A DNA stretch of 64,000 nt from assembly GCF_027923545.1 (NCBI RefSeq), contig NZ_BROH01000001.1, forward strand, positions 819,001 to 883,000, read 5' to 3'. Below the pieces are notes generated by a model, which worked only from the letters and a program-made list of their open reading frames with translations, was not told the origin of the DNA and did no database searches. Each line of letters starts with the position of its first letter. Position 1 is the stretch's first letter. The stretch comes from Sinisalibacter aestuarii (GTDB taxonomy: Bacteria > Pseudomonadota > Alphaproteobacteria > Rhodobacterales > Rhodobacteraceae). The position numbers and the translations under genes were made by a program. Shown here piece by piece: positions 7,841 through 18,274 of the stretch.

Positions 7841-8797
7841 ATGTCGTTCCGCCGCCAGCCCCCGGCCCCCGCCCGCCCCAATCGCTGCCAGCTTTTCGGC
7901 CCCGGCTCGCGCCCTGAGCTGTTCGAGAAGATGGCCGCATCGGCGGCGGATGTGGTCAACCTCGATCTTGAAGACAGCGTCGCCCCCGACGACAAGGACA
8001 AGGCGCGCGCCAATATCATCGCCGCCACCCACGAGATCGACTGGGGCAACAAGTATCTCTCGGTGCGGATCAACGGGCTCGACACGCCGCATTGGTACAA
8101 GGACGTGGTGGAGCTGCTCGAAAACGCCTCCGACCGGCTCGACCAGATCATGATCCCGATGGTGGGCTGCGCCGAAGATATCTACGCCGTCGATGCGCTG
8201 GTGACCGCCATCGAACGGGCCAAGGGCCGCACCAGGCCGATCAGCTTCGAGGTGATCATCGAGACGGCGGCGGGCCTGGCTCATGTGGAAGCCATCGCCG
8301 CCGCCTCGCCGCGCCTGCAGGCGATGAGCCTCGGCTATGCCGATTTTGCCGCCTCGATGGGCATGGCCACCACCGGCATCGGCGGCACGCAGGAAAACTA
8401 CTACATGATCCACGAGGGCCAGACCAACTACCCCGATCCGTGGCATTATGCGGTGTCGGCCATCGTTGCCGCCTGCCGCACCCATGGCGTGCTGCCGGTG
8501 GACGGGCCGTTTGGCGATTTCTCCGACGATGCCGCCTATATCGCCCATTCCCGCCGGGTGGCGACGCTGGGTATGGTCGGCAAATGGGCGATCCACCCCA
8601 AACAGGTGAAGCTCGCCAACGAGGTCTTCACCCCCTCCGCCGAAGCGGTGGCCGAAGCGCGCGAGATCCTCGCCGCGATGGAAGAGGCGAAGAAGAACGG
8701 CCTCGGCGCCACCACCTACAAGGGCAAGCTGATCGACATCGCCTCGATGAAACAGGCTGAGGTGATCGTGCGGATGGCCGAGTTGGTCGGCGGCTGA
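7841..8797 (+). CDS. mcl1: L-malyl-CoA/beta-methylmalyl-CoA lyase
   Basis: A 318-residue HpcH/HpaI-citrate lyase beta superfamily enzyme. It reversibly cleaves beta-methylmalyl-CoA to glyoxylate and propionyl-CoA and condenses or cleaves malyl-CoA, the closing steps of the ethylmalonyl-CoA pathway for acetyl-CoA assimilation. Typical features are RCQLFGPGSRPE, the acidic metal site NLDLEDSVAPDDK, EVIIETAAGLAH and the late KWAIHPKQV. Length and N-terminus match Mcl1 of purple non-sulfur relatives. A strong CGGAGG precedes the ATG. It is monocistronic, with a perfect terminator behind it. The glyoxylate and C4 products link loosely with amino-acid carbon entering through the divergent dgc operon. 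Confidence 0.93.
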   Translation: MSFRRQPPAPARPNRCQLFGPGSRPELFEKMAASAADVVNLDLEDSVAPDDKDKARANIIAATHEIDWGNKYLSVRINGLDTPHWYKDVVELLENASDRLDQIMIPMVGCAEDIYAVDALVTAIERAKGRTRPISFEVIIETAAGLAHVEAIAAASPRLQAMSLGYADFAASMGMATTGIGGTQENYYMIHEGQTNYPDPWHYAVSAIVAACRTHGVLPVDGPFGDFSDDAAYIAHSRRVATLGMVGKWAIHPKQVKLANEVFTPSAEAVAEAREILAAMEEAKKNGLGATTYKGKLIDIASMKQAEVIVRMAELVGG

Positions 8798-8821
8798 CCT
8801 CCCGTCACCGTTCTGCATCGG

Positions 8822-8853
8822 AAACGCCCGGGATGGATTCCCGGGCGTTTTCG
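8822..8853. terminator. Rho-independent terminator after mcl1
   Basis: A perfect 11-pair stem, AAACGCCCGGG (8822-8832) with CCCGGGCGTTT (8840-8850), a seven-base loop and a following T. It lies between the convergent mcl1 and GyrI-like genes, and because the arms end in A and T runs it can work in both directions. Confidence 0.88.
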
Positions 8854-9447
8854 TCAGAGCGGCCTGATCGGCTGGCGCAGGATGGTCTTGAGGTTTTCCG
8901 GCGCGGTCCGGCGCGGGTCTGACAGGTAAATCTCGTGATGCGGACCGGCAAAGGTCAGCCCGGCGTCCGGCATCACCCGGTTGTGCAGATCGGCCAGAAC
9001 CGGGGCTTCATCGGCATAGCTGCCGAGGTGCAGGGTTTGAAGGCAGTCGCCCTCGGTAAGCCGGATCAGCGATACCGGAGCGACCACGCCCTTCTTCTCC
9101 TTCGCCGCCGTCACCGTACCCTCGGTCACACTCTCCGGCATCCGGATCAGCGCCCGCCAGCGCCAGTCGTCACGCGCGCCGGCGGTGAAGGCGGCAGGAT
9201 CGTCGGCCCACCAGAGCCCTTCCAGCGGCGGCACGCCAAAGTCGCGCCCCGCACCCTTTTCGCTGAACTTCACCGCATAGGCGACGCCGTAGAGCGCGCT
9301 CACCGCATCGGCCCAGGCGGGGCCGGACGGATCGCCCTTGCCGTCGATGGCGAGGAAGGGGAGCGCGGGCAGGGTCAGCCTGTCCCACCGGCCTTGTTTG
9401 CCGGTGTAATAGGCGCGGTCGGCCTTCTTCAGATCGAGCTTGGTCAT
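8854..9447 (-). CDS. GyrI-like small-molecule-binding domain protein
   Basis: A 197-residue protein of the GyrI-like (SOUL/GyrI superfamily, YdeI-type) group. It starts with [19 protein letters not shown], the usual opening of stand-alone members, and continues with [22 protein letters not shown] and [22 protein letters not shown], the last being highly characteristic. Such proteins bind small hydrophobic ligands and are often linked to drug-responsive regulators, but here no DNA-binding domain is attached. The start at 9447 is chosen for the GGAGGG just upstream. It is divergent from accA with about 140 bp between. The ligand is unknown. Confidence 0.88.
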   Translation of the reverse strand: MTKLDLKKADRAYYTGKQGRWDRLTLPALPFLAIDGKGDPSGPAWADAVSALYGVAYAVKFSEKGAGRDFGVPPLEGLWWADDPAAFTAGARDDWRWRALIRMPESVTEGTVTAAKEKKGVVAPVSLIRLTEGDCLQTLHLGSYADEAPVLADLHNRVMPDAGLTFAGPHHEIYLSDPRRTAPENLKTILRQPIRPL

Positions 9448-9584
9448 TTGCCACCCTCCGGCGCCACGCGGGGCGCCCCTGCGCGGTGATCCTAAACCCT
9501 TCGCATTGGCGCGACAAATCTTGCCGAGTTGCAATTGGCCCCGTGCGCCCCTTATATCGGCCCCAGACAGTAATGGGGTTGCCG

Positions 9585-10547
9585 ATGACCAATTACCTCG
9601 AATTCGAAAAGCCGCTTGCCGAGATCGAAGGCAAGGCCGAAGAACTGCGCGCGATGGCGCGGGCGAACGAGGAAATGGATGTCGAGAAGGAGGCTGCCGG
9701 GCTCGACCGCAAGGCCGAGCAGATTCTGGCCGACCTGTACAAGAACCTCACGCCCTGGCGCAAGACGCAGGTGGCCCGCCACCCCGACCGGCCCCATTGC
9801 AAGGATTACATCGAGGCGCTGTTCACCGAATATACCCCGCTTGCGGGGGACCGGAACTTTGCCGACGATCACGCGGTGATGGGCGGGCTTGCCCGGCTGG
9901 GCGATATGCCGGTGGTGGTGATCGGCCATGAGAAGGGGCACGACACCAAGAGCCGGATCGAGCGCAATTTCGGCATGGCCCGGCCCGAGGGTTACCGCAA
10001 GGCGATCCGGCTGATGGATCTGGCCGACCGGTTCGGCCTGCCGGTGGTGACGCTGATCGACACCGCCGGGGCCTATCCCGGCAAGGGCGCCGAGGAGCGG
10101 GGCCAGTCGGAAGCCATTGCGCGCTCGACCGAGAAATGCCTCAGCCTGAAGGTGCCGCTGGTGAGCGTGATCATCGGCGAGGGCGGGTCCGGCGGGGCGG
10201 TGGCCTTTGCCGCCGGCAACACGGTGATGATGCTGGAGCACTCGATCTACTCGGTGATCAGCCCCGAGGGCTGCGCCTCGATCCTGTGGAAAGACGCCGA
10301 AAAGATGCGCGAGGCGGCGGAAGCGCTGCGCCTGACCGCGCAGGACCTCAAGGCGCTGGGCGTGATCGACCGGATCATCTCGGAACCGCTCGGCGGCGCG
10401 CATCGCGGCGCGGGCCAGACGGTCTCGTCGGTGGGCCATGCCATCGAGACCGAGCTGAAGGCGCTGATGAAGAAGAAGCCCGACACGCTGCGCAAGGAGC
10501 GCCGCGACAAATTTCTGAATATGGGCACCAAGGGCCTCGCCGCCTGA
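9585..10547 (+). CDS. accA: Acetyl-CoA carboxylase carboxyltransferase subunit alpha
   Basis: A 320-residue AccA, which with AccD transfers carboxyl from carboxybiotin to acetyl-CoA to make malonyl-CoA, the first step of fatty acid synthesis. The sequence opens with [15 protein letters not shown] and shows the crotonase-type core: [26 protein letters not shown] is present as the family stretch around residues 115-140, followed by [19 protein letters not shown] and [11 protein letters not shown] for the oxyanion and CoA site. An in-frame ATG at 9573 would add four residues and is less likely. Monocistronic and convergent with the ABC transporter genes. Confidence 0.96.
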   Translation: MTNYLEFEKPLAEIEGKAEELRAMARANEEMDVEKEAAGLDRKAEQILADLYKNLTPWRKTQVARHPDRPHCKDYIEALFTEYTPLAGDRNFADDHAVMGGLARLGDMPVVVIGHEKGHDTKSRIERNFGMARPEGYRKAIRLMDLADRFGLPVVTLIDTAGAYPGKGAEERGQSEAIARSTEKCLSLKVPLVSVIIGEGGSGGAVAFAAGNTVMMLEHSIYSVISPEGCASILWKDAEKMREAAEALRLTAQDLKALGVIDRIISEPLGGAHRGAGQTVSSVGHAIETELKALMKKKPDTLRKERRDKFLNMGTKGLAA

Positions 10548-10569
10548 TCGTGCGGCGCGTGCCCGCCCG

Positions 10570-11774
10570 TCACTGATACCTGAGCGCCTCGATCGGATCG
10601 AGCCGGGCCGCGCGGCGGGCCGGGAAATAGCCGAAGATCACACCCACCAGCCCTGAAAAGACGAAGGCGCCCACCACGACCACGGTGCTGGGCACGAAGG
10701 GTGTGCCCAGTTGCATCGAGGCGAAGAAGGCGATGGCGAGGCCGAGCGCGATGCCGATCACGCCGCCCATGATCGACAGCACAACCGCTTCGACGAGGAA
10801 TTGCAGCATCACCTGCCCGGCGGTCGCGCCCACGGCGAGGCGGATACCGATCTCGCGCGTGCGTTCGGTGACGGAGACGAGCATAATGTTCATGATCCCG
10901 ATGCCGCCCACCAGCAGGCTGACGGCGGCGACGGCGGAGAGCAGGCCGGTCAGGGTCGAGGTGACCGCGGTCAGCATCGAGGCCATCTGCGCCATGTCCA
11001 TTACGTTGAAATTGTCGGTTTCGGTGGCCGAGATGCTCCGCCGTTCGCGCATCAGCGCTTCGATCTCGGCGGTGGCGGTGTCGGTCGAATAGCCATCGGC
11101 CACGGCCACGGTGATCGAGTTTACGCCGGTGCTGCCGATCAGCCGGGTCTGCAGCGTGCGCATCGGGATCAGCACGACCGAGTCCTGGTCCATCCCGAAG
11201 CTGCCCGCGCCCTTTTCGGCCAGCACGCCGATCACCTTGCAGGAGAGCGCGCCGAGGCGGATGCGTTGGTCCAGCGGATCGGCGTCGCCAAAGAGATCTT
11301 CGAGCACCGTGTTACCCAGCAGGCAGACCGATTGCGCGCCGCTTTCCTCGGCCGAGGTGAAGGCCCGTCCGGCGACGATCTCCCAGTCCGTCGCGTCGAG
11401 ATAGCGGCTGTCGGTGCCCACGGCCTGAGTGGTGATGGTTTCGCTGCCATAGAGCGCCGTCACGTTCTGGGTGCCATAGGGGGCGGCGGTGGCGACCGAG
11501 GGCAGTTCGTCGGCCAGCGCGTCGACATCGGCGAGCGTGAAGGCGGGAGCGGAGCCGCTGCGCCCCGGGCCCATGCCCGGCGCGCCCGGGCGCAGGGTGA
11601 GGATCGAGGTGCCCAGGCTTTCGACATCGGAGGTGACCTGCGCGGTCGAGCCTTGCCCGAGCGTGACCAGCGCGATCACGGCGGCCACGCCGATCACCAC
11701 GCCCAGCACCGTCAGCACCGAACGCAGGGTGTTGCGGAAGATCGCCTGAAGCGCGAGCAGGAAGGTTTCCCAGA

Positions 11775-11778
<4 letters not shown>
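10570..11778 (-). CDS. MacB-type ABC transporter permease
   Basis: A 402-residue integral membrane protein of the MacB/FtsX-like permease family. An N-terminal transmembrane helix (about 20-43) is followed by a large periplasmic MacB_PCD domain (about 50-240), then three helices in the C-terminal third, with the motif TERTREIGIRLAVGA typical of the coupling region. Unlike E. coli MacB, the ATPase is a separate protein encoded directly upstream with a four-base overlap. With the adaptor and ATPase genes it makes an exporter for peptides, lipids or macrolide-like compounds by mechanotransmission. No outer-membrane TolC gene is present, so it would use one from elsewhere. Confidence 0.92.
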
Positions 11779-12518
<740 letters not shown>

Positions 12519-12527
12519 GATCCGTTC

Positions 12528-13802
12528 CTAATCCGACAGAAGCCGGGCAGTGATTACCAGATCGCCCTCGGCCAGCATATCCGAGACCACAACCGTGCGG
12601 CTGCCATCGGTTGCGCCGGTTTCCACGGCGAGCTGCACCGGCACCCCGTCGCGCATCACCCACAGGCTCTTGCCGTCGGCCCGCGCGCCGGTGCTGTTGC
12701 TGCCGGGGCGGCGTGGCATCAGCATACCGATCAGTCCACCGCCGCCGTCATTCTCGCTTTGGGCGTTGGCTTCCGGTGCCGCCGGTTGTGGGTGGACGTA
12801 GCGCAGCGCGGCATTGGGCACGGTCAGCGCGTCAGTCGCTTCCGCGACGACGATATCGGCCACCGCCGTCATCCCCGGCCGCAGCCGCAGATCGGGGTTC
12901 TCGACCGACAGGATGGCCTTGTAGATCACCAGCCCGTCGCTTTCCTCTGATGCGAAGCGCACCTGCGTCACCTGCGCGGTGAAAACCGCGGTGTCATAGG
13001 CTTCGACGGTGAAGGTGGCATTGTCGCCCGCCGAGACCTGGCCGATATCCGCCTCGGCGATATCGGCCTGCAGTTCCATCTGGCTGAGGTCTTCGGCAAT
13101 GGTGAACAGCGTCGGCGCCGACAGCGAGGCGGCCACGATCTGCCCCGGCTCGGCCGCCACGTCGAGCACCACGCCGGTGATCGGGCTGGTGATCTCGGTC
13201 TTGTCGCGGCGGGCGATCTCGGCCTCGAAATTCGCCTCCGCCAGTGCGACATTGGCTTCGGCCACGTGATAGGCGGCTTCGGCGCGGGCAAGGGTCGCGC
13301 GGTTGCTGTCGAGGGTGGATTGAGTGACCACGCCCCGGTCGAACAGGCTCTGGCTGGTGGCATGGCTCTCGCGCGCCTCGTCGAGCGTGGCCTGTGCCGA
13401 GGCAAGCTGCGCTTCGGCGGCGGCATGGCTGGCGTTCAGCACGGCGAGCTGGGCGTCGATCTCGGTGGTATCCAGCCGGGCCAGAACCTCGCCCTCGTTC
13501 ACCGTATCGTTGAAATCCACGAGCACCTCGATGAGCGTGCCGGAAAGTTCGGAGGAAATCTCGACCAGGTTGAGCGGTTCGATCGTGCCGGTGGCGGTGA
13601 TCGTCACCTCAAGGTCTTCGCGGGTGACCGTATCGGTGCGGTAGCTCACGCTAGCGGAGGCATCCTGCCCGCCGCCCTGCAGATACCACCAGCCGCCGGC
13701 GGCCAGCGCGAGGACGAGCACAACCACACCCCACCGCCCCCAATGGCGCCTGTGCCCCGCTTTCGTGAGGGTTGCTTCGATTTCGGAACGGCGGTCGGTC
13801 AT
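12528..13802 (-). CDS. MacA-like periplasmic adaptor subunit
   Basis: A 424-residue membrane-fusion protein. One N-terminal membrane anchor (about residues 24-41) precedes the lipoyl/barrel-sandwich domain (TGTIEPLNLVEISSELSG), a long alpha-hairpin (about 125-205) and a beta-barrel domain. It would bridge the inner-membrane MacB-like permease to an outer-membrane channel. A Gly/Asn/Pro-rich insertion (around residues 340-375) interrupts the membrane-proximal region, unlike compact MacA proteins. First gene of the three-gene exporter operon; an AT-rich stretch directly upstream with TTATAT near 13820 may hold its promoter. The exported compound cannot be predicted. Confidence 0.9.
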   Translation of the reverse strand: MTDRRSEIEATLTKAGHRRHWGRWGVVVLVLALAAGGWWYLQGGGQDASASVSYRTDTVTREDLEVTITATGTIEPLNLVEISSELSGTLIEVLVDFNDTVNEGEVLARLDTTEIDAQLAVLNASHAAAEAQLASAQATLDEARESHATSQSLFDRGVVTQSTLDSNRATLARAEAAYHVAEANVALAEANFEAEIARRDKTEITSPITGVVLDVAAEPGQIVAASLSAPTLFTIAEDLSQMELQADIAEADIGQVSAGDNATFTVEAYDTAVFTAQVTQVRFASEESDGLVIYKAILSVENPDLRLRPGMTAVADIVVAEATDALTVPNAALRYVHPQPAAPEANAQSENDGGGGLIGMLMPRRPGSNSTGARADGKSLWVMRDGVPVQLAVETGATDGSRTVVVSDMLAEGDLVITARLLSD

Positions 13803-13946
13803 AATTCCACTCTCATGCGCATATAAGCATTCTTGACATGCGTAAAACGCGGGCGGGCCGGGAATCCGTCGCCAGAGCAGCGCCTTCCGCAGCGTCAGAT
13901 CGACGCAATCTTGCGGCGGGCGTCACCGCCCCGGCCCTGCCTGCGC

Positions 13947-13975
13947 TTGACTCCCCTCCGCCGTCCGACCATATC
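13947..13975 (+). promoter_or_regulatory. Putative sigma-70 promoter for lepB operon
   Basis: TTGACT (13947-13952) is followed after 17 bp by CATATC (13970-13975), 36 bp before the lepB ATG. Spacing is ideal and both hexamers keep four or five consensus bases. It is the best promoter candidate in the 209-bp gap between the divergent adaptor gene and lepB. Confidence 0.45.
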
Positions 13976-14011
13976 GCGGAGACCTGACACAAGGACGAGG
14001 CAGCGGGCATC

Positions 14012-14794
14012 ATGGCCGAGAAGAACGACGGTATCATGGAAACGGTCAAGACGATCTTCTGGGCGCTGCTGATCGCGGGTGTGTTCCGCTCGGTTTTCTT
14101 CCAGCCCTTCTTCATCCCTACCGGCTCGATGAAAGACACGCTGCTGATCGGTGATTTCGTCTTCGTCAACAAGATGGCCTATGGCTATTCCAAGTATTCC
14201 TGCCCGTTCTCGATGTGCCCGATTCCGGGCCGCATCCTCGGCAGCGAGCCTGAGCGCGGCGATATCGTCGTGTTCCGCCATCCGACGCTCAACACCGACT
14301 ACGTCAAGCGCGTGATCGGCCTGCCGGGCGACCGCGTCCAGATGAAAGAGGGCATCCTCTATCTCAACGGCGAGGCCGCGGCGCAGGTGCCCGCGGGCAC
14401 GTTTGAGGAAGTGTTCGAGCGTCAGGGCAGTTTCGGGACCGTGCCGAAATGCGCCAACGCGCCGGTGGGCGAGGGCGGCATCTGCGTGAAGGACCGCTTT
14501 ACCGAGACCTTGCCGGACGGCGTGTCGCATGACGTGCTGAACGTCGAGACCTATCCCGGCATGCCCGACAACACCGATGTTTACACCGTGCCGGCGGGCC
14601 ATTTCTTCTTCATGGGCGACAACCGCGACAATTCCACCGACTCGCGCTTCGACCAGCGCGCCGGCGGCGTCGGCATGGTGCCGTTCGACTATCTGCTCGG
14701 CCGGGTCGACCGGGTGATGTTCTCGGCGGCGGGCAAGCGGATGGTCTATTTCTGGACCTGGCGTTCGGACCGCTTCTTCAAAAAGGTCGAATGA
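14012..14794 (+). CDS. lepB: Signal peptidase I
   Basis: A 260-residue type I signal peptidase that removes signal peptides from exported proteins at the periplasmic face of the inner membrane. A single N-terminal transmembrane helix (about 12-35) leads into the catalytic serine box [13 protein letters not shown]; the general-base lysine is in [14 protein letters not shown]; box E is [12 protein letters not shown]. The stop overlaps the rnc start by four bases. In this clade lepB commonly heads the lepB-rnc-era cluster, as here. Confidence 0.96.
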   Translation: MAEKNDGIMETVKTIFWALLIAGVFRSVFFQPFFIPTGSMKDTLLIGDFVFVNKMAYGYSKYSCPFSMCPIPGRILGSEPERGDIVVFRHPTLNTDYVKRVIGLPGDRVQMKEGILYLNGEAAAQVPAGTFEEVFERQGSFGTVPKCANAPVGEGGICVKDRFTETLPDGVSHDVLNVETYPGMPDNTDVYTVPAGHFFFMGDNRDNSTDSRFDQRAGGVGMVPFDYLLGRVDRVMFSAAGKRMVYFWTWRSDRFFKKVE

Positions 14795-15471
14795 AGCTCT
14801 CGGCCGATCTCAAAGCCTTCTCGGGCCGGATCGGGCACGATTTCGCGCGCCCCGACCTCCTGATCCGCGCCCTCACGCACGGCTCCTTCGGCTCGGATAC
14901 GCGGCCCGATAACCAGCGGCTCGAATTTCTGGGCGACCGGGTGCTGGGGCTGGTGATGGCCGAGGCGCTGCTGGCCTCCGACAAATCCGCCTCCGAGGGC
15001 CAGCTTGCGCCGCGCTACAACGCGCTGGTGCGCAAGGAAACCTGCGCCGACGTGGCCCGTGAGGTCGATCTGGGCGGGGTGCTGAAGCTGGGGCGGTCGG
15101 AGATGCTTTCGGGCGGGCGGCGCAAGCAGGCACTGCTCGGCGACGCGATGGAAGCGGTGATCGCCGCCGTCTACCTCGATGCCGGTTTCGATGCGGCGCG
15201 CGACATGGTGCTGCGGCTCTGGGGCAAGCGGGTCGAGACCGTCGAGGCCGATGCCCGCGATGCCAAGACCAGTCTGCAGGAATGGGCGCAGGCGCGCGGG
15301 ATGCAGCCGCCGCGCTATATCGAGAAGGGCCGCGAGGGGCCGGACCATGCGCCCGTTTTCACCATCGAGGCGCGTCTGGACAATGGCGAGGCCGAGACGG
15401 CCCGGGCGCCTTCGAAGCGCGTTGCCGAACAGGCGGCCGCGAAAGCGCTTCTGGATCGGCTGGGCGGATAG
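14791..15471 (+). CDS. rnc: Ribonuclease III
   Basis: A 226-residue RNase III, which cuts double-stranded RNA during rRNA maturation and mRNA turnover. The catalytic signature [14 protein letters not shown] is present, with the second acidic cluster in [18 protein letters not shown]. The C-terminal double-stranded RNA binding domain (about 155-225) ends in [16 protein letters not shown]. The start overlaps lepB by four bases, so translation is coupled, and the gene is followed after three bases by an uncharacterised reading frame. Confidence 0.96.
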   Translation: MKLSADLKAFSGRIGHDFARPDLLIRALTHGSFGSDTRPDNQRLEFLGDRVLGLVMAEALLASDKSASEGQLAPRYNALVRKETCADVAREVDLGGVLKLGRSEMLSGGRRKQALLGDAMEAVIAAVYLDAGFDAARDMVLRLWGKRVETVEADARDAKTSLQEWAQARGMQPPRYIEKGREGPDHAPVFTIEARLDNGEAETARAPSKRVAEQAAAKALLDRLGG

Positions 15472-15474
15472 GCG

Positions 15475-15933
15475 ATGGAACCGGGCGAACGGGCGGCACT
15501 GAAGCTTTTGAGCGGCCTGTTGGCCGAGGCGCATCAGCCGTGGTGGCTGATCGGCCCGGCGGCGGTGGCGCTGCTTGGTGGCGAGGCGGGGAGCTACACG
15601 CGGTTCGAGGTCATCGTTTCGCCCGGCGATGCCCGGCGGCTGGCCGAGGCGCGGGGCCTTGACCTGGCGCGCGGCCCGGCGACGGCGCTCCAGCGCGCCC
15701 GCAAGTCGCTGTCGCTTCCGCTTGGCGGGATCGAGGCGCGGCTGATGGTCTGGGCCGAGCAGCATCTGGGCGGGCGCTGGGTGCCGATGCAGCCGAAAAC
15801 CCGGGTGGCGATCGACCTCGGCGATGGCCGCCAGGTCTTCACACCGGACCGTGCCGAGCTTATCTCGCTTCTCAAGCGCACTGGCCGGGCGCGTGATCTT
15901 GCCCGCGCCGCCAGCCTGGAAGGGGCCCCATGA
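15475..15933 (+). CDS. Uncharacterised protein, nucleotidyltransferase-like outline
   Basis: A 152-residue protein that I do not recognise as a named family. The N-terminal half (WWLIGPAAVALLGG, then RFEVIVSPGDARRLAEARGL) resembles the alpha/beta outline of minimal nucleotidyltransferase-fold proteins of the AbiEii/HEPN-partner type, and VFTPDRAELISLLK resembles their C-terminal helix, but the usual GS..D catalytic signature is missing. It starts three bases after rnc and overlaps the haemoglobin gene by four, so it is part of the lepB-rnc-era transcript. No signal or membrane segment is seen. The fold suggestion is weak. Confidence 0.7.
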   Translation: MEPGERAALKLLSGLLAEAHQPWWLIGPAAVALLGGEAGSYTRFEVIVSPGDARRLAEARGLDLARGPATALQRARKSLSLPLGGIEARLMVWAEQHLGGRWVPMQPKTRVAIDLGDGRQVFTPDRAELISLLKRTGRARDLARAASLEGAP

Positions 15934-16358
15934 GCACCGCGACGCCGCTGCCGAAATTCGACATCACCGCTGAGGAGATCGACCAGCTCGTTGCGCTGTT
16001 CTACAAGCGCATCCGCTGGCACCCGATGCTGGGGCCGATCTTCGCCCGCGCGATCGCCGAGGAAGACGGGCCGGAATGGCGCGCGCATGAGGCCAAGATC
16101 GCCGCGTTCTGGCGCAATGCCGTGGGGCTGGACCGTGCCTATGACGGCAACCCGATGCGCGTGCATGTCGAAAACCCGGACGTGCGGCCCGGCATGTTTT
16201 CAACCTGGCTCGATCTGTTCCACATCACGGCAGCAGAAGTGCTGAGCCCGGAGAAGGCCGCGAATATGTCGGCGCTGGCCGAGAGGATCGGGCAGGGGCT
16301 GCGTTATGGCGTGACCCAGCGCGGCCAGGTTCGCGGCGCGCCGCCGGTGTTGCGCTGA
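15930..16358 (+). CDS. Group III truncated haemoglobin
   Basis: A 142-residue haem protein of the TrHb3 group. The pattern FYKRIRWHPMLGPIF near the N-terminus, WRAHEAKIAAFW in the E-helix region and YDGNPMRVH with the likely proximal histidine at residue 79 are typical, as is the WLDLFHITAAEV G-helix. TrHb3 proteins are soluble and implicated in oxygen, nitric oxide or peroxide chemistry, but roles are not settled. It is embedded in the lepB-rnc-era transcript, overlapping the preceding gene by four bases, an odd setting for a respiratory or stress protein. Confidence 0.88.
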   Translation: MSTATPLPKFDITAEEIDQLVALFYKRIRWHPMLGPIFARAIAEEDGPEWRAHEAKIAAFWRNAVGLDRAYDGNPMRVHVENPDVRPGMFSTWLDLFHITAAEVLSPEKAANMSALAERIGQGLRYGVTQRGQVRGAPPVLR

Positions 16359-16455
16359 CCGCCCCGTCGGTTGCGCGCGCCTTGCGGCGGAACGCACCTT
16401 GCGCTCTTTCGCACATGCAGCATAATCGGCGCAGGGTAGGACGGGAGAGCTCGAC

Positions 16456-17040
16456 GTGGCGGGCCCGAAACTCCACATCACCGGCGCCGCCTGCACGGGG
16501 GCGACAACGCTTGGCCGCCATCTGGCCGAGGCGCTGGGCGTGCCGCTGCTCGATACCGACGATTTCTACTGGCGGCCCACCGATCCGCCCTTCACCGACA
16601 AACGCCCGGCAGCGGCACGGATCGCGCTGATGCAGGAGGCGATGGGCGAGGACGGCTGGATCATTTCGGGCTCGATCGACGGCTGGGGCGATCCGCTGCT
16701 GGTCGGGGCCGATCTGATCGTCTTCCTCACCGCGCCGACCGCGATGCGCCTGGCCCGGCTGAAGGCCCGGGAGCGGCGGCGCTTCGGCGAACGGATCGCG
16801 CCGGGGGGCGACATGGAGGGGGTGCACGCGAACTTTCTCGTCTGGGCCTCGCAATATGACGATACCGGCTTTCCCGGCCGCTCGCGGCTGCGGCATGAGA
16901 CCTGGCTGGCCGAGCAAACCGTGCCGGTGCTCCGGCTCGATGCCCGCCAGCCGCCTGACCGGCTTGCAGCGGAGGTGCTGGCCCGGCTGGCGGAAATGGG
17001 ATATGGCGCGGGCGGAGAACCCAAGGAAAACGCCACATGA
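16456..17040 (+). CDS. P-loop kinase-like protein (adenylate/shikimate kinase fold)
   Basis: A 194-residue nucleotide-binding protein. The Walker A region is HITGAACTGATTLG, a variant in which the usual GxxGxGK(S/T) lysine is replaced by threonine, so ATP binding may be altered. An acidic DTDDFYWRPTDPPF segment, ISGSIDGWGDPLL and ARLKARERRRFGERI follow, resembling the lid and LID-arginine parts of small kinases. Related proteins are annotated adenylate kinase or AAA-like in alphaproteobacteria. The start is GTG with a GGGAGAG upstream. It overlaps era by four bases. Substrate unknown. Confidence 0.75.
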   Translation: MAGPKLHITGAACTGATTLGRHLAEALGVPLLDTDDFYWRPTDPPFTDKRPAAARIALMQEAMGEDGWIISGSIDGWGDPLLVGADLIVFLTAPTAMRLARLKARERRRFGERIAPGGDMEGVHANFLVWASQYDDTGFPGRSRLRHETWLAEQTVPVLRLDARQPPDRLAAEVLARLAEMGYGAGGEPKENAT

Positions 17041-17945
17041 CCACGCGCGCGGGCTTCGTCGCCCTGATCGGAGAGCCCAATGCGGGCAAATCCACCCTTA
17101 CCAACACGCTGGTGGGGGCCAAGGTTTCCATCGTCACGCACAAGGTGCAGACCACACGGGCGCGCATTCGTGGCGTTGCTCTCGAAGGCGAGAGCCAGAT
17201 CGTGCTGGTGGATACGCCCGGTCTGTTCCGCCCGCGCCGTCGGCTCGACCGGGCGATGGTGGCCGCCGCCTGGGCGGGGGTGACGGATGCGGATGTGGTG
17301 GTGCTGATGATCGAGGCGCATCGCGGCATGACCGAGGGCGTCGAGCGCATCCTCGAAGGCTTGGGGGAACTTGCCAGAGGGCAGGTTGTGGCGTTGGCGA
17401 TCAACAAGATCGACAAGGTGAAAGCCGAGGAGTTGCTTGCACTCGCCAAGGCGATGAATGACCGCTACCCCTTTGCCGAGACCTTCATGATCTCGGCCGA
17501 GAAGGGGCATGGCGTGGGCGCGCTCAGGACCTGGCTGGCAGAGCGGATGCCGGAAGGGCCGTGGCTCTACCCCGAAGACCAGATCGCCGACGTGCCGCTT
17601 TACATGATTGCCGCCGAGATCACCCGCGAGAAGCTCACGCTGCGGCTGCATCAGGAACTCCCGTATCAGCTCACGGTCGAGACCGAGAACTGGGAGGAGC
17701 GCAAGGATGGTTCGGTGCGGATCGACCAGCTGATCTACGTCGCCCGCGACGGCCACAAGGGGATCGTGCTGGGCAAGAAGGGCGAGACGGTGAAAGCGGT
17801 GAGCCAGGCGGCGCGGGCCGAACTGGAAGAGTTTCTTGGCCGCAAGGTGCATCTGTTTTTGCAGGTGAAGGTGCGGCCCGGCTGGCTTGAAGAGGCCGAG
17901 CGCTATTCCGAGATGGGGCTGGATTTCAAGGACGGCAATTCGTGA
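17037..17945 (+). CDS. era: GTPase Era
   Basis: A 302-residue GTPase that binds the 3' end of 16S rRNA and assists 30S subunit maturation. G1 is GEPNAGKST, G2 lies around QTTRARIRG, G3 is DTPGL and G4 is NKID; the C-terminal KH domain holds IVLGKKGETVKAV and ends in KVRPGWLEE. The start overlaps the kinase-like gene and the stop overlaps the DUF1491 start (GTGA), so the cluster is translationally coupled from rnc to DUF1491. Confidence 0.97.
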   Translation: MTTRAGFVALIGEPNAGKSTLTNTLVGAKVSIVTHKVQTTRARIRGVALEGESQIVLVDTPGLFRPRRRLDRAMVAAAWAGVTDADVVVLMIEAHRGMTEGVERILEGLGELARGQVVALAINKIDKVKAEELLALAKAMNDRYPFAETFMISAEKGHGVGALRTWLAERMPEGPWLYPEDQIADVPLYMIAAEITREKLTLRLHQELPYQLTVETENWEERKDGSVRIDQLIYVARDGHKGIVLGKKGETVKAVSQAARAELEEFLGRKVHLFLQVKVRPGWLEEAERYSEMGLDFKDGNS

Positions 17946-18274
17946 GCCGGCTCGCCGCCGGTATCTGGGTCGGGGCCTACCTCGCCCGGCTGCAGGCGGA
18001 GGGGATCCCGGTCTACGTCGTCGCGCGGGGCGACGAAACGGCAGGCGCCGTTCTGGTCAAGCTGGCCACGATGGACGGGCAGGCGGTGGCTTATCAGCGC
18101 GTCGTCGATCTGTTGGCGGGCACGCGGAAATGGGATGTGCTGGCCGAAGGCGCGGAGTGCGAGGTCGACGCCGCTATCGCCCGACAGCGCGGGTTCGATC
18201 CCGACCTGTGGGTGATCGAGGTGGAGGATGCCCGCGGGCGGCATATGCTGGACGAACCCGGCCTCAGCGAGTGA
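17942..18274 (+). CDS. DUF1491 family protein
   Basis: A 110-residue protein of the DUF1491 family, found widely in alphaproteobacteria directly after era or near recO. It has the family outline of RLAAGIWVGAYLARLQAEGIPVYVVARGDETAGAVLVK, here up to about residue 40, then a Trp-rich centre and the C-terminal RQRGFDPDLWVIEVED. The start is GTG overlapping the era stop. It is soluble, of unknown function, and ends 11 bp into the convergent membrane-protein gene on the other strand. Confidence 0.9.
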   Translation: MSRLAAGIWVGAYLARLQAEGIPVYVVARGDETAGAVLVKLATMDGQAVAYQRVVDLLAGTRKWDVLAEGAECEVDAAIARQRGFDPDLWVIEVEDARGRHMLDEPGLSE

